64,000 nucleotides of DNA from Tretioscincus oriximinensis (lineage: Eukaryota; Chordata; Lepidosauria; Squamata; Gymnophthalmidae): assembly GCA_022410635.1 (NCBI GenBank), contig JAJVDF010000434.1, positions 953,368 through 1,017,367 of the forward strand, read 5' to 3'. Below are positions 15,101-30,100 of the stretch, in pieces. The notes beneath the pieces were generated by a model. That model was not told where the DNA came from and did no database searches. It was given only the letters and a program-made list of their open reading frames with translations. The position numbers were made by a program, and so were the translations under genes. Every line of letters starts with the position of its first letter. The first letter of the stretch is position 1.

Positions 15101-18100
15101 TCGATCTTCTTGTTGTATATTCTGAACTCAGACTAACACTGCTGCTTTGAAATTTGCTTTAAGTAGTGTGTGACTCTCAAATTCTCTTTTTGTTTCAATA
15201 TATTTTTTATTTTCTTATTTGAAATTTTATATACAAATATCACAAAAACGGTAGAAAAAATTTACAGCAGTTGCCCTAATTCTCAGTAGTCGACCCAACA
15301 TTTTCTTTTTCCAATGCTTATTGAGCTGGGAAATATTTTTCCACGCTAGCTTATAATTCAGATTTTTCATTTTCTCAAAATTTTTGGAGAGGAAAACCCC
15401 AAGATATTTAAACCATTTAAGATCTAATTTTAATCCAGAAAGTTTATGAATTTCCTTTTGCTCTGAGGTTAAAATCCCTTTTAGTATGATTTCAATTTTT
15501 TTATACTAATTTCCAAACCTGAAACTGATTTAAAATTATCAATAATTCTAGTAACATTTTTAATCATTTTAAGGGTTCCTGGGTTATAATTAATGCATCA
15601 TCTGCATAAAGATTAATTTTAATGGACTCATTCCCCAATTTATAGCACTCCCAGGTGCTGTCCTTTCGTATCGCCTCTGTGGACTCTCATCCTGTCTCTA
15701 ATCTACCTTTCCTTACCTATGTTGCTTCTAGACATCTCTGTTTTTAGAATATTGTATTAGCAATACTCTGGAGCAAATTCATCACTCATTATTCAGACAG
15801 CAGGGCAACAATATGAGAAAAATGAAGGAACTTGCCAGTCTGGATGCTTTCTAGGTATTTTGTGTTGTCAAAATCTCTTAAAGTGCCTAATTGCTACCCT
15901 CATATTTGGGTGGCTGCCATTTTAGGCCCAGTTTGGCCCCCACATGTGAGCAGTGGTCATTCCTAGAATGGTAAATCACACAAGCAGATAACAGACCAGA
16001 TAAGTCCACTCATGTTTTTCTGTAAAATGTGAAGTAGGATTTGATTTTCCCTCAACAACATTATTGTGGGTTATCACCCCATAATCTGGGATTATGCTAG
16101 GGCTACTATAGGCATGTGTGACAATTCAAATGTAGTCTTGAGATTAACTTTGATTTTATACCCATGCAACCTTAATGCAGCCTTAAAATGTTTGTGGAGT
16201 TACAGACTGACTAGCATATGAGCAATTCTTCATATGAATTATCTGTAAGCTGTTTTTTACCTTCCTCAGAGGTTTTTTAATGAAGTGTGAACTTGATGTT
16301 ACTAAATTTGTCAGATTGGAAGCAAAATTTATGGAGTCATAAAGTCTCGGTTAAAGTTATATAGCCTCCTAATTCTTTTCTGACTAATATTAAGCCTACA
16401 GAACAATTCCTAGATTCCATCCTTATCTGTCATCATTTCATTTCCTTATTAAACATGCACCAGTCATCCTGAAATTATGTGAAAGCATTCTTGAGAATAT
16501 CTTGAAAGTGTTATTGTGTGTGGAGAATAGGAAATATTCTTTGATCTCTTATTTTTTTCTTTCTTTCTGTTCCTAAGTTGCCCTATTACCCAAAGTTCTC
16601 TGGGCATTCCATTCCATTGAATAAAGAGATAAATGACTAAGCAGTCATTCAAAAAGAAGCTTCCTTAACTGACAATTATCTCCTGAGTCAGAAAAAAGGT
16701 GGAGTTTCAAAGTTACCGTTTTCTAAAGATGAAAAACATAGACACTCTTTTGCAGAAAAGAAGATTTTGATAAACAAGAAGCAGTTTTGCGGAGAGCACC
16801 AAAGTCTGCAGAAAAAGCAGTGGTACATTTACCTCAGAAATCAAGGTCACCAAAACACAAAGAGGATGTCCTTCAAAAAGTGCAGGTATGGGGATTAAGA
16901 AAAAGAAAGAATTAAATCATTGCTAAAATTAATATTATACTAAATAATTAGCCCATTACGTTTTTTTCTCACAGACTCTTTCAATGACCATGGTGGAAGA
17001 GTATAAATACTTCAGATTTCCTGCTAATTTGTCAAATCCTTATGCTGTAGCAACTGTTCTAAACCAGGAGCCAGGCAAAGTAAAGATTAAATATTTAAGA
17101 GAAGGTAACAGCTTCAAGTGCTAGATGTTTGTTCAAGGTATGATGTACACATGTTTAATGTGTGATAGGAATAAATGGAAATAAAAACAAACCTCCTTGA
17201 AATATTGATGCTTAAATAAATGTGCAAATCAAAGAACATGTTTTTCTATCTGCATTCCCTTCCTCTGATGTACCTCTGGTAGAAATGTCAATGGATTGCA
17301 TCAGACTAGAATCTGAAGCACTTTCAAATATGTTAGACACATGCATAAATGTAAAGTGCCAGTTTGAATTACAATGGACCCAAGCCTATTCACAAACCAT
17401 TCAATGTAGAACCAGCTGACCAGTTCAATAAACAGGTTGCAAAACCTCCTAAATATGCCCTCTCCTCCTCCTTTCCTAGTTGTGCCCTGGCACCTCTCTG
17501 TCCCTTATTTATAGCCCAGATAACACTCTGACGTTTACCCTTCCCAATTGTACAAAGCTCTTTTTCTCTTATATAATTAGGTTCTCCCAGCTTCCAAATC
17601 ACATCTTGCTATTGTACTATCTAGTACCAAAGAATAATTACATGGTCCCGTAAGCCCATGCCAGTCCACTGTTGTCAACCATACAATGTATGGAAGATCT
17701 CAAACTGCATAAAACCTTGCTGCTGAGGAGTTTGCTAGATTGTGTGAGTGACAACAACAGACAAGTACATGCTCATGGGGACCAGATAAGTATCATGCAG
17801 ACCCAATATGGGAATGGTGAGGTGCAATCTAGGAGTTGGTTGGGCCTGAATGGGCGAAGAGAGTCTGGGATATAATTGGGGTTTATGGGAGAATGATGGA
17901 TGATATAATCAAGTTCCTCTTCAGTGCTGTTCATTTTCCAATCAAGCTCTGATCTAAGGTTGTTGTTTTTTGTGTTTTTTTCAAAAATGAAACCCATGAC
18001 TCCATCCCTGACTGAACCAATTCAACATATCCTATACTTTCTCCACTAATAAAAACTATTTCTAAAAACAATAAAAGTTCCAACATCAGTAATGAACAAA

Positions 18101-21100
18101 TGAGTGTCTTGTGATGTTTTGGTAGATATTTTTAATAATGCTAGGAGTGTTATTCATAGCATGAGAACATTCAAAGTAGCACACTGGATCAGGTTTCATT
18201 AAAGACCATTTCACTGGCAACGGACTGGATGAACAGTAGATTAAAAATATTTTTAACAAGTGCTGCCTGCGGCTAAAATACTTTCCACATGTGTATTGAC
18301 TTTAATTACTTCAATTAATAATTTTTCTGTATTGCTGTGTTTTTATCACAGTTTACCAACTTTTTTTCAGTCATTTAGTTTTTGCAGTGGTAAACTATAT
18401 GTTTATATAGAAACTGTTTAACAGCCTTTATAATTGGGCCATTATGCTGGCTGTTCATTTTGACAACAGAACAATGCTACTCTGTTCTGTGCATAAAATT
18501 GGAACAAGCTGAAACTGAACAGCAAATACTGATGGTACAGGGGTCTTAGTTCCATAGTGTCATAAGTTTAAACAAAAATGCCTTCCATATTCAGATAATT
18601 GTAATAAATGTTATCCAAGCATTTTTCATTTTTATTTATTTATATTTATACCCCGCCCTATTTCCAAAGGTCTCAGGGCAGCCAACAATAAAAACAACAA
18701 TACAAAATTGACATTAAAAACAGTACCAAAACAATATCTGAAAGTGGGAATAAAAATGACATTTCTTCAACCAAAGATCAGGGTAAAGTGGTGCGACTGT
18801 GATATCACTCTCTGTTTAATAATGCATTAGATATAATGGATGTAAATGCTCTTCTTAAGCACCTTTAAGCAATTGTAATTTCCCATCCTATAGTCCTGGA
18901 AGGACAAGGTGATGGAGGAGCTAAACCAAGACAATTGAAAGAAGCTGTATTCCAACTGAAAGTCAAGCAGGGCATCGAAGAAGAATTAACCAATCAACTT
19001 AAATGGTGAGTGGAAGCTGTTGCAGGTATTCACTTGATCCAAACTACTGATCAAGTGCAGAAACAACTTCAAACACACATTCACTTGAAAGACTGGATCA
19101 TAGTTAAGGATTACTACTTGAACAGTCCTTAACACTCAAGTGATAGGTGTTCCTGTGCCCAGGTTGTGAACTTGGAGTTTCCATTTTTAGAGTGAATGGT
19201 CTGCAATGAGCAGTCTAAAGATAAATGTAGGAAGGACTAAATTCAATCCAACTTGTTTTCTTTCTAATCCTGATTGTAGCAAATGTGGTAATAAGGAAAT
19301 GCATTACAAACTCTATGACAGGTAAACGTTTGATTTGTTATTAGCAAAATTGATCATGTAAAAACTCCTTTGTAATTACAGGCAAGTTCACTTAGGTAAA
19401 GATCCAATTTCTCCAAGTTTTCAACACCAAATTCTTGAAGATCGACAAAAAGAAGACGAACTATATAAGGTTGGAATATAGTTTAATTTTGAGAGAACTG
19501 TAGAGATTTGAGTGCTGGAAACTGTAAGAGGGTAAATCTTGTTACAATAGATGAGTCAAATTAAAGTAGAGCTCACCTCCTTTTGTTCTGCTTCAAAAAT
19601 CTATTGAAATAAAACATACACCATCCTTGCTGCCAATATTTTAGTAATCTGGGTAGTAGTTCTGTCTTGAGCCTTCAGAGTTCACATGCAATGTTACCCA
19701 GGACATAAAAGAATGTAGGGCTGTGGAAGAAAAGTAAGGGATATATAATTCAGTCGCTTCAGGAATTTTTTTCTTCTGAAATACTTATTATGTTATTCAA
19801 TAGACAGTTTCTAAATTGCTTGTTTGTTCTGTCTCATTATCTGAACAGATTTTGTATACTGACTAAATAGACATATTTAGAAGGTCGCACTCTTCATTGT
19901 TCTGGCACTGGGCATAATGGGCATAAGCATTTGAAACAAACTGGAACAAATTGCTTCTAGCCTAGAACAAGGTTATCTACATTGGGTCAGCCTGTTTCAT
20001 ACCTCACCCCACATTAACTCTGAAGCTTTTGCCAGCTTTGGAGTTGCCATGAGGTGCCTTCAAATGCTCCAAAGACCAGGCCTCCAGGGATCCTGGGGTG
20101 CCCATTTCAGTGGTCTGATTTTCTAAACAACCAGAATATATCCCTTGTAGTACTGCTGTAGTTGCTTTGTTGACATAACTTCAGAGCATCTGTAAAGCCC
20201 ACTGGAGGCCACACAAGTCATATCTGGCAGACACATTGGTAAGCATCTTTATAACAAGAAACCCAGATCATTGCTGGATTTCCCATAATATCGATGTTAT
20301 GGGTTATTAATGGTTTAACCCAGACTGTATTGGAAATGCAGTGATTACACCTGGTGTTTCCTGTATATCCCTGGATAAGTCCCAGGTTCTAGTTTTGCAC
20401 CTGGAGCAGATTTACTAGAATTCCAGGAATGTACTTTGACAGGCCCTGCCGTGCACAGATAGTGATTCCAGACAGCTGGCAAGACTCCTCCAAGCACGGT
20501 GTTTCATTTGATGCCTATTCATGGACAACAGGAGAAGTCCCAGTAGAATGGAGAAGGGCAAATGTTGTCCCTATCTTCAAAAAGGGTAAAAAGGTGGAAC
20601 CAGGAAACTACCGGCCTGTGAGTCTGACTTCAATACCAGGAAAGCTCCTGGAACAAGTTATAAAGCAGCATGTGTGCCAGCACTTGGATATGAATGCAGT
20701 AATTAATCAGAGCCAACATGGATTTGTAACAAACAAGTCATGCCAGACTAATCTAATTTCCTTCTATGATAGAATTACCAAATGGGTTGATCAGGGAAAT
20801 GCAGTAGATGTGGTATATCTCAACTTCAGTAAGGCATTTGACAAAGTATCTCATTCCATCCCTATTAAAAAAATGGTAAAGTACGGGATTGACAAAGCAA
20901 CAGTTAGATGGATTGAAAACTGGCTTAGTGATCGGACTCAAAGAGTGATAATAAACGGTTGCACATCCAATTGGAAGAATGTTTCAAGTGGGGTACCTCA
21001 AGGATCTGTCCTAGGCCCAGTGCTATTTAACATATTTATAAATGATCTAGATGAAGGAATTGAAGGAAAACTTATCAAATTTGCTGATGACACAAAAATA

Positions 21101-24100
21101 GGCGGTGTTGCTAATACTAAACAAGATAGAGATAGGATTCAAAAAGATCTAGACAAACTTGAACAATGGGCTGAAACTAACAGAATGGTATTTAACAGAG
21201 AGAAATGCAAGATCCTACATCTGGGCAAAAATAATGAAAACAGCACGTATAGAATGGGAGGAATATGTCTGAACAGCAGCACAGGTGAGAAGGACCTGGG
21301 TGCTTTGGTAGATCACAGATTAAACATGAGTCAACAGTGTGAAGCAGCTGCAAAAAAGGCAAACACAATCCTGGGATGTATCAAGAGGGGCATAGAATCT
21401 CGCTCACGTGAAGTAATTATTCCTCTCTACAGTACTTTGGTACGACCGCACTTGGAATACTGTGTTCAGTTCTGGGGGCCTCAATTTAAAAAGGACATTG
21501 ATAAACTAGAGCAAGTACAAAAGAGAGTTACAAGGATGGTGAGTGGTCTGGAAACCATGTCCTATGAGGAACGGTTAAAGGATCTGGGGATGTTTAGTCT
21601 GCAAAAGAGGAGACTGAGAGGAGACTTGATAGCTGTCTACAAATATCTGAAGGGCTGTCACAGAGCAGAGGGATCAACACTGTTCTCATTAGCACATGGA
21701 AGGACTAGAAACAATGGAATGAAACTGCAAGGGAGTAGATTTAGATTACATATCAGAAAAAACTTTCTAACGGTCAGGGTGATAAACCAGTGGAACAGTT
21801 TGCCACAGGGGGTGGTGAGTTTGCCTTCCCTGGAAGTTTTCAAATAGAGACTGGACAGTCATCTGTCTGGGATGGTTTAATGAATCCTGCATTGAGCAGG
21901 GGGTTGGACTCGATGACCCTGGAGGTCCCTTCCGACTCTATGATTCTATGATTCTATCTTCTTTTGTTCCTTTTTCACACACTATGAACTATTTGAAATA
22001 GTTACGAATTCCTCACCACCAAAAATGGTCCAGCAAAGAAGCTAGTAGCACTTTGAGACTAACTTGAGAAAAGTTGGGGGCATAAGCTTTCGTAGACATG
22101 TCTACTTCTTCAGGTGTCTACGAAAGCTTATGCCACCCACTTTTCTCTTGTTAGTCTCAAAAGTACTACTAGCTCCATTGCTGGACTTTCTACTAGACTA
22201 ACATGGCTATTTCTTTGAAATTGACCACCAAAAATGTTTATCCATCAAGATTGTACAAGGAGTTCTGCGTTTTCTTTAGTTTGAATTATGTGATCTATGG
22301 ATCACAATAATGCTGACATGGCATTGATACTATTTGGTGGTCTGATCATGATGCTGTCATCCTTTTCAAATACCAAACCATTGGTGGGCTGATTTGAGTC
22401 TCTGTGCAAAGGAAAAATGAATATGGATTTGTTATTATTGAGTTCTTGCACACAGGTAGTGAGCAGAATATTCGTATTTGGTTGCATTTGAATGACAAAC
22501 AAAACTTTGAGTTGGCATTACGTGATTGAGGCTAGGGAATCAATGGGCTCATAGGATCTTTCCATATTTCATTAGCACTGCCCAGAGAGCAACAATTTTG
22601 ATGATGGCCTGGGTTGTCCTTGTTGTGAATTGAAGATTATCCACACTGTGGGTGGTCTATGATGACTCACACTTTGGATGCTGCTCCCATGACTAGCATA
22701 TTCCCTCTGGAAATGGATGAAGCTTATTTCACTCCTGATTTAGCGTATCATTCAAGCAGCAACAAAAACAATAGCCTGGATGTTTGTTATATGAGAAATA
22801 TGAAGAGGAAGTATGGCAGAATCATATACTTTATTTGAGAAATTGAATTATGAGCAGTAAGTATTTTCATGTGTATCAGACCATATAAATCCCACACTGA
22901 ATTCTTCATTTTGAAGTCCCTTCATTTTATCATGTTGGCAGAGGATAGATCTGATCATTTAAAGGTTCGTTGCAGGTGAATGATTCTATTTGTTACAGAA
23001 GGAGGGAAATGATATTTATTAATCTGTCTATGTATCCATTTATTTCTTATGACAATCCAGATTAAAAGAGGAGATCCAATCATGGAGATGGAGTTTCAAA
23101 GGATTAATGTTGAGATCTCTGTCAAACGTGTCACTCGGAATGTAGAGGAGGTATGCCTTTATGCCGTTTGAGTCAGAAACTAAAATTAATTAGTTTTATC
23201 TGCTTCCTTTTGTCAAGCCATCAGTATCAAAAGTAGTCTAAACTCTTAAGAAATTGATTGATTAGCAAACAACAACCCATTGGCGAGATGTAATAATTGA
23301 TAAGTAGCATCTTAACGTTCTACATTGGTTAATGAAATTGGGGGAACGTTTGCTGAATTTTATTAAGAGTTATATTTAGGTGAAAAAATAAATCTAATAG
23401 ATAATAAAATTAATATCAGAAAAAAACTAACTGAAGAAATGAGATACCAATTAAATGATCTAATTACTCCAGATGAAATACTTGATATGATAAAGTCATC
23501 CAGCTTGACCTCTGGGCTCGATGGACTAACTATGAACTTCTATATATCCTTTGCACCCAAATTAATTAATATTTTAGCCACTCTCTTTAATCAGATATTA
23601 TCAGTCTACAATATACCTCCATCGTGGAAAGAGGTGGAAATTAGTCTTTCTTAAACCCAATAAATTAGCTATTGATATGGGTTCATATATCGAATTAATT
23701 TATCAAATATTGATTATAAATTTTTTACTAAAATTATGGCTACCGTAATCGACTCAGTACAATGATTCAGAATTGAATAGATCAGAATCAATATGGGTTG
23801 TTCCTGGACAATAAATTTTTGAATAAGAAACTGGCCTTATTAGAATTAGATATTTATAAGGCTTATGATTCTGTTAATCATGATGCCTTATTATTGATTT
23901 GTAAAAAAAATGGGATTTGGTGATGTTTTTTGCAATTTGTTAAAACAATTATACATAAATAATAAGGCACAATTAAATATAAATGGGAAACTTACTTGAC
24001 CAATATTATTTTAAAATGTGACAAAACATTTGTCCCCGCTCCTCTTTTTCTTTATGTGGAAGTTCTTGCAAATGAAATAAGACAAACCCCAGATATTATC

Positions 24101-27100
24101 GCTTATAAGATTAGTTCCCAAGAATTAAAAATTAATTTGTACGCCAGTGAAGTGTTGGTTTTATTATCAGATCCAGTTAATTCAAGACCAGCAATAAATA
24201 GGATTATATCAAAGTTTCAATCAAATATTGGCTTAAAAATTAATTTAGCTAAATCCGAAATTTTGTTTCACAATGCTCCACCAAATGAACAATTAGAGGT
24301 TAGACGTCTTACTGCCATATCAATAGGGCAAAACAATGAAGTATTTAGGAGTAACTTTGACAAAAAGCTTAAATAAATTTGTAAAAGTAAAGTTTGGACT
24401 TTAATTAAAAACACTATTATCAAATGGAAGGAAAAGAAACTGAATATGATTTCAAATTCAGAGCCATGAAAATTATAATTTTACCAAAAGTATTATTTTT
24501 ATTTCAAATTCTATAATAATTAAATGGGATAAGTATCTATCCAACTGGTTACAGTGAACACGTGCTGGGCGGATAACACAGGATATATACTGCTCAAAAC
24601 TAAGGGAACACTTTAATATAACATGTTACGTTAAAGTGTTCCCTTAATTGTTTTGAGCAGTATATTATATTCTGTAAGAGACAACAGTGCATGGGGAATG
24701 CCACATTTGCAAACTTACTATGATGCGATATTCATTTTAAGTTTATAAGAATTGGAATTTAGAAATAATGCTAAATGGATTAGGATAGAGAGGAAATGGC
24801 ATAATAATAGAGAATATTCATTAATCCAAACTGAATGGATTATCCAAAAAATCAATAATCTATATGAGCCATTTAAGGCAACAATATTTTTTTTTTAAAT
24901 GAGCTTGTAAACTTCAACTATGAGAAACATGATTTGATGTAATGTCAAAGAATAAAGAATCCATTGTTATTCCCATTTTTTGTTACAAAAGTTAAAAGAT
25001 AATAATAAAAATCTACTGGAACATTTTTATACTCAGAATGATTTAATAAATATCTTAGGAAATAATAACTGGCTATTGGCCATTAGAAGCTATGATAACG
25101 CTCCCCATAGAAAAACTCTTTTTACAGCAGAATTAAATAAGAACGTAAGAAGAGCCATACTGAATCAGGCCACAGCCCATCTAGTCCAGCTTTCTGTCTC
25201 ACACAGAGGCCCACCAGATGCACCTGGACAGTCCGAACAGAAGAAAGCAAAATATGCACCTGTTCATGACTCCCTGCAAATGGTATTTCAGGAGTCCTGC
25301 CTGTTGCTCCATCACAGAGGCAACATCCAGACATGCATCCTAGTACCCATTTATACTTGGTGAAATGAATGGGAAAAATATTGAAAGTAGGAAAAACTCA
25401 AAGCTAAGGGCTAATAGGAAGTATATATAAAACGTTAATAAAAAAGAGCCAGAAAATTAATATCCAGAATGTAGAAATTGATAATTTTATTAATACAACA
25501 AAAAAGGCAAAATATAATAAGGTAATAGAATTTAGATTAAAATTTATTAATTTTTGGTGCAGGATAATTGATTTATTTAAATCGCAATATTTCTCCAAAT
25601 TGTTGGCAATGCCATTCAATGATTGGAAACTATGCCCATATGTGGTGGTATTGTTCAGAGCTTAGAAAATTTTGGTTTGCTATCCAAGCAATTATTGATG
25701 TCATTATGGGAAGGAAAATAGTTTGGACATTTGAAAAATGGTTTATGATGGATAAAAAATTTTGGGACCAATATAAAGAAGATAAATATTTGTATGGTAA
25801 CCTAATTTCAACAGCTGATTTGGTCAGATGTCTTGGATTGAAAGACTGTTCAAAATGGACTATAAAAATGTGGATGAATTATGTGATTGAAATAATGAAA
25901 TTTGATTTTGTCAATGAGAAAAAAAAGATTTATTGGTAACTCAAATATTTTTGCAATTAAACAAAAATGGGAAAAAGTTATAAGATACATATTTGGCAGA
26001 AGATCCGAGTCACAGTGGGAAAATGTGGAATTGCAAGTGTTTCCTCTATTGTATAAATGGTTATACATTTGTATTCATTTATTTACATGGTTTTCTTTTC
26101 TTTTCCTTTCTTTTTAGGGGTGGATGGGTTATGGGTTTGTCAAGATTTATGTTTGTCTTATTATGTGTTGATTATTGATTGTTATAAACAGTATTGTTAA
26201 ATTTTGTGTTTTTTATGTATAAAATAAATATTTTTTAAAAAAATCTACATTGGTTTATATCCAGTAAATGTAATTAATCATGAAATCATATTGGCTGCAG
26301 ATGCACTAGAGCTAAAAACGGAAGTGTAAGCGCTTTGGAAATCTCCAAAGCCAATCTGAAGTAAATGCCATATTCTCCATAGTCCTATTTCAACAACCCC
26401 CCAGAACACATGGTGACATCAGGTCCCCTTCATTCCATTCCCGCCTAGCTGCTCCATCTGCAGCTGCGGGGTGACTCCTCCCCCTCCCCTGTCCCTACTT
26501 CCATTCCCAGCAACAGCAGCAGCTGCCGCTTCCCTGCTGAGTATAGAGTCCGCATAGACTCACTAGAAGTTAGAAGTGGAGACAGAATTTCTGGGCACAG
26601 TGACCCTTATGTTCTGGCTACAAATAAATGAGATCAAGGTTGTGATGGTGTGCTGCCCAAAAGGACTGTGCACAGATGTTACTTCAACGAGGATTAGGAG
26701 GAATTGGTAGAAAATATTACATGTGCAGCAGCCAGCCCGGGAACAGCCCCTTTCACTATTGGCTGGGACAACCATTATATCATGGATCAGCGTGAATCTG
26801 AAATGGAAGCACAAAGGAGAGCAGCTATGGACAATTCCGCAACCAGAGTAGAATGAATATGAATGGCGAAAAAGAGTAGCAACGTTGGGTTTTGTCAAAG
26901 AACACTGTAGCAGAAACGAGTGGTGTGGAGCACTTCGCACCTGGTTTTCTGGTAACCAAATGTGCCAGAGGACACCGAATCCACTGTCATATTTGTTTTT
27001 AGTCCTATTGTGTTTATTACCACATCCATAAAATAAGTTGCAATTATTCAAAACTCAGATTTGGAAGATGCAGCAATTTGCCTCATGCATTGTTCCAAGG

Positions 27101-30100
27101 GTATTGTATTTTGCTAATCGTAGAAGAGCAGAACTGCTATTAACAAAGGTTGTCTGTGCAACAGCTGACCATATGTAATTGATGAAGTAAAAAAATGTTA
27201 TTCTTAATTATGATATTGTATGCAATTTTTATCATAGCTGTGTATCAACCAACCTAGAAGAAAAAATGTTTTAGTTTTCATGAATCCAAAGATGTAACCA
27301 CATTAAGCCTGATTTGTACAGGGTGTAGTAATGCACTTTATAATCTGTTGTAACATGTGTAATATATTTTAGATGTAACAGTTCACTAAAATGCATTGCT
27401 GAGCCTGGGCAAATCAGACCTTAGTCTGGATCAGAACTTCTAGCAAGAGGATGAAGACTCTCTTTGCATTCACCTGCCTTAAAACACATTAGTCGATGTG
27501 CTTTAATTTGATGTAGATGGACTGCAGCCACATGCATTCATCTTAAGCAACTTGATTCATGCTAGAAGAGTAGCAACATGTGGAAGTGTACAATCACTAA
27601 ATGTTGTTGCATAGGATATGAGGGTCAATCCACACCCTGCATCCGGTTTCAGTCAGCACCACCTCTGTGTTCAGTTGTGAACGTCAGACTTTGTTGACAT
27701 TGGAGCTCTCAGGTGCTGAAATGCTGATATTCACAGCTAAATATTTATTTATTTATTCTTATACTTCAGAGATCTTCAGAGATCTTCTAAAAGAAAAATG
27801 AGGGTGACCAATGCCCCCTGAAGGGGAGACTATTCTATAGGCAGGGGCCAACCATCAAAAAGTCCCTGCCCTGGGTTCTCAAACCACTTGCTGTTGAGTG
27901 GGCCTCTCGTGCAGATCTTAAAGCACAGGAAGGTTGATATGGGAGAAGGTATTACTTTAAATACTGGGGACCCAAGTTATTTAGGGCCTTATAAGTTAAA
28001 ATTAACACCTGGAGGCTATGCTCAGTGAAGCCTCAGAAATGGCACATTGGAAACAAGTTGGTGCATAATGTCATTCCCCTTCACCAGCAAGGTCTGTCTT
28101 ACATGCAAAAGTGTTGCTGTTTATGTACATGACCTGACGATGCTTCACCTACATGGCAGGGAGCTACATTTAGAGATCTGTTACAACACATTTGTTTTAT
28201 GTTGTCACTGTTCCGATACAGATGATGGGGAATTGGAAACTCCTTAAAATGCAATAACAGATTTGTGCAAAAAGAGCCTGACAAGAAAAAGTTGATGGTA
28301 TGAACTAAAGCTACTTCTTCAAAGTATCTGGAGAAGCACCTAAAAAAACAAATTTAATTTACAAAAACTCACAGCAGCAATTTCTGCTTACTGATATCCA
28401 AGGTGCTATGAATCTGCCTCTTGCTCTACATGTGGTTGGCTGAGCGAAGACTAAAACTTGGCATTGCCTCACAAATGAGGGAAACTAGTTTGAACATGAA
28501 CTTTCCAAAGTTAGGTTTCAAACTGTTAAAACTGAATTTATTCAAAATACTTGCAATTTTAATTTCTTAACTGCAAACGCACTCAACTGACTTTTTTCCC
28601 GTTTGTGTGTCATGCAGCGTCGAACATTTCATCCTACATTTGACCTTCTCCTTAACAACCCTTGGTATCACAAGAACTGGATTTTGCGACGGTTCCAACA
28701 GGCTGCTCGAAAGGTATTGTTACAAACTTGATAATCTCTTTTAAAAAAATAAATCTAAAAACGTATTGCTGTAAACTGTATCATGTAATTGCAGAGGGTC
28801 AGTTGTACACCTAGAAGCTTTAGATATATTCTAATATTCAGTTTATTTAGTGATTAGTCACATGACAATATCACAAAACAAATTTAAAATATAGTCCATT
28901 TTAAATTTTGTACGTGGTAAAATAAATCTTTATTTAAAAAAACCTAGATCTCTTAAGTTATTGCAGCAGGTATTTTTGCTGCCCTGAATAAAAACATGGC
29001 AACATGTTGGGTTGCATATTTATCTGAAGCTTTAGATAGACTTCAAAGCCTTCTGACATTTTCAGGTACATTTTAATACGTATTCTTTTTGCAGAAATCA
29101 CAAGATTGTTGTTTTTAAATCACACCATCAAGCCTCTGTTACTGAGGTTGTGCTGCTGTCTCACACAACATCCCACATGCACATCCCACGCATCGCCCTA
29201 ACATAAAATTTTGCAGAAAAAAATACGGCTTTATGTTAAAGTGTTCCCTTAATTGTTTTGAGCAGTATATTTTTAGCTAGCAGTATATGTTTAGCTGTTC
29301 TCTGCTATACATAAAAGGCCACCTTAAGAAGTTTCACCAAAAAGGGTCCTATATTTTTTGTTTAGTGCATAATTGTAACAGATTGAGGAACAATGTACTT
29401 GATCACTGACTAAATTCTAAGGCTTCTGTAATAATTTATAATAAATAATTTGTGTACAGTTTAGTTCAGTTAATGCTAGATATTCTTTTAAAAAAAGTAT
29501 TCCTAGATAAATAAAATATTTTATTTATTTTTAAAAGAAATATTTTAATAAATGAAATATACTTTAATAAATATAAGTTAATTATATTATAATTATATTT
29601 ATATTAAAATATGTTAAAATATTTTAATAAATATAGACGATCATTACTACGTTTTCCTGTTGATTAAATACTTTATTTATTTTATTTATTTATTTATTTA
29701 AAGATTTTTACCCCGCCCTTCCCCCCGAAGGTGTCCAGGGCGGCTTACAAAAGTTAAAAATTCAGGTCATCATGACCTTCACAACATTAAAACCATAAAA
29801 GAAACACAAGAATTTAAAATGTCGTCCTCTGATGGGGGAGCTAACCCGAAAAGGCCCGGGTGAAGAGACAGGTCTTTACCAGGCGCCGAAAAGATTGTAA
29901 AGATGGCGCCAGGCGTGCTTCCGGGGGGAGGCCATTCCATAATATCGGGGCCACCACCGAGAAAGCTCTTCCCCGCGCCCCCGCGCCCCCGCCCCCCTTA
30001 TCCTAGAGCAGGAGGGGACAACTAGAAGGCCCTCTCCTTCTGATCGCAGAGACCGGGCAGGACTATATGGGAAAAGGCGTTCCCTCAAGTATTCAGGACC

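Larger units (their letters stand above)
23400..26240 (+). mobile_element. L1-clade LINE ORF2 relic
   Basis: Remnants in order: an RT finger region ([20 protein letters not shown], then IPPSWKEVE), motif A ([17 protein letters not shown] near 23840), a motif C region at 24140 reading YASE instead of YADD, then LKINLAKSE and [14 protein letters not shown]-terminal CCHC-like knuckle, [18 protein letters not shown], lies at 25604-25657. The end is AT-rich (AAAATAAATATTTTTT). Many stops and frameshifts. It is interrupted by a Tc1-like foldback MITE and a CR1 3' end. Confidence 0.85.

Noticed and set aside
20429..21847. A 472-codon frame that could be called a host gene
   Set aside because: It is a CR1 reverse transcriptase. 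The first ~30 codons are unrelated flanking DNA, and it ends in CR1 3' repeats.
26563..27051. A 162-codon minus-strand frame
   Set aside because: No domain, Cys/His/Ser-rich chance composition, no splice or promoter context; it lies in an intron of CFAP221.
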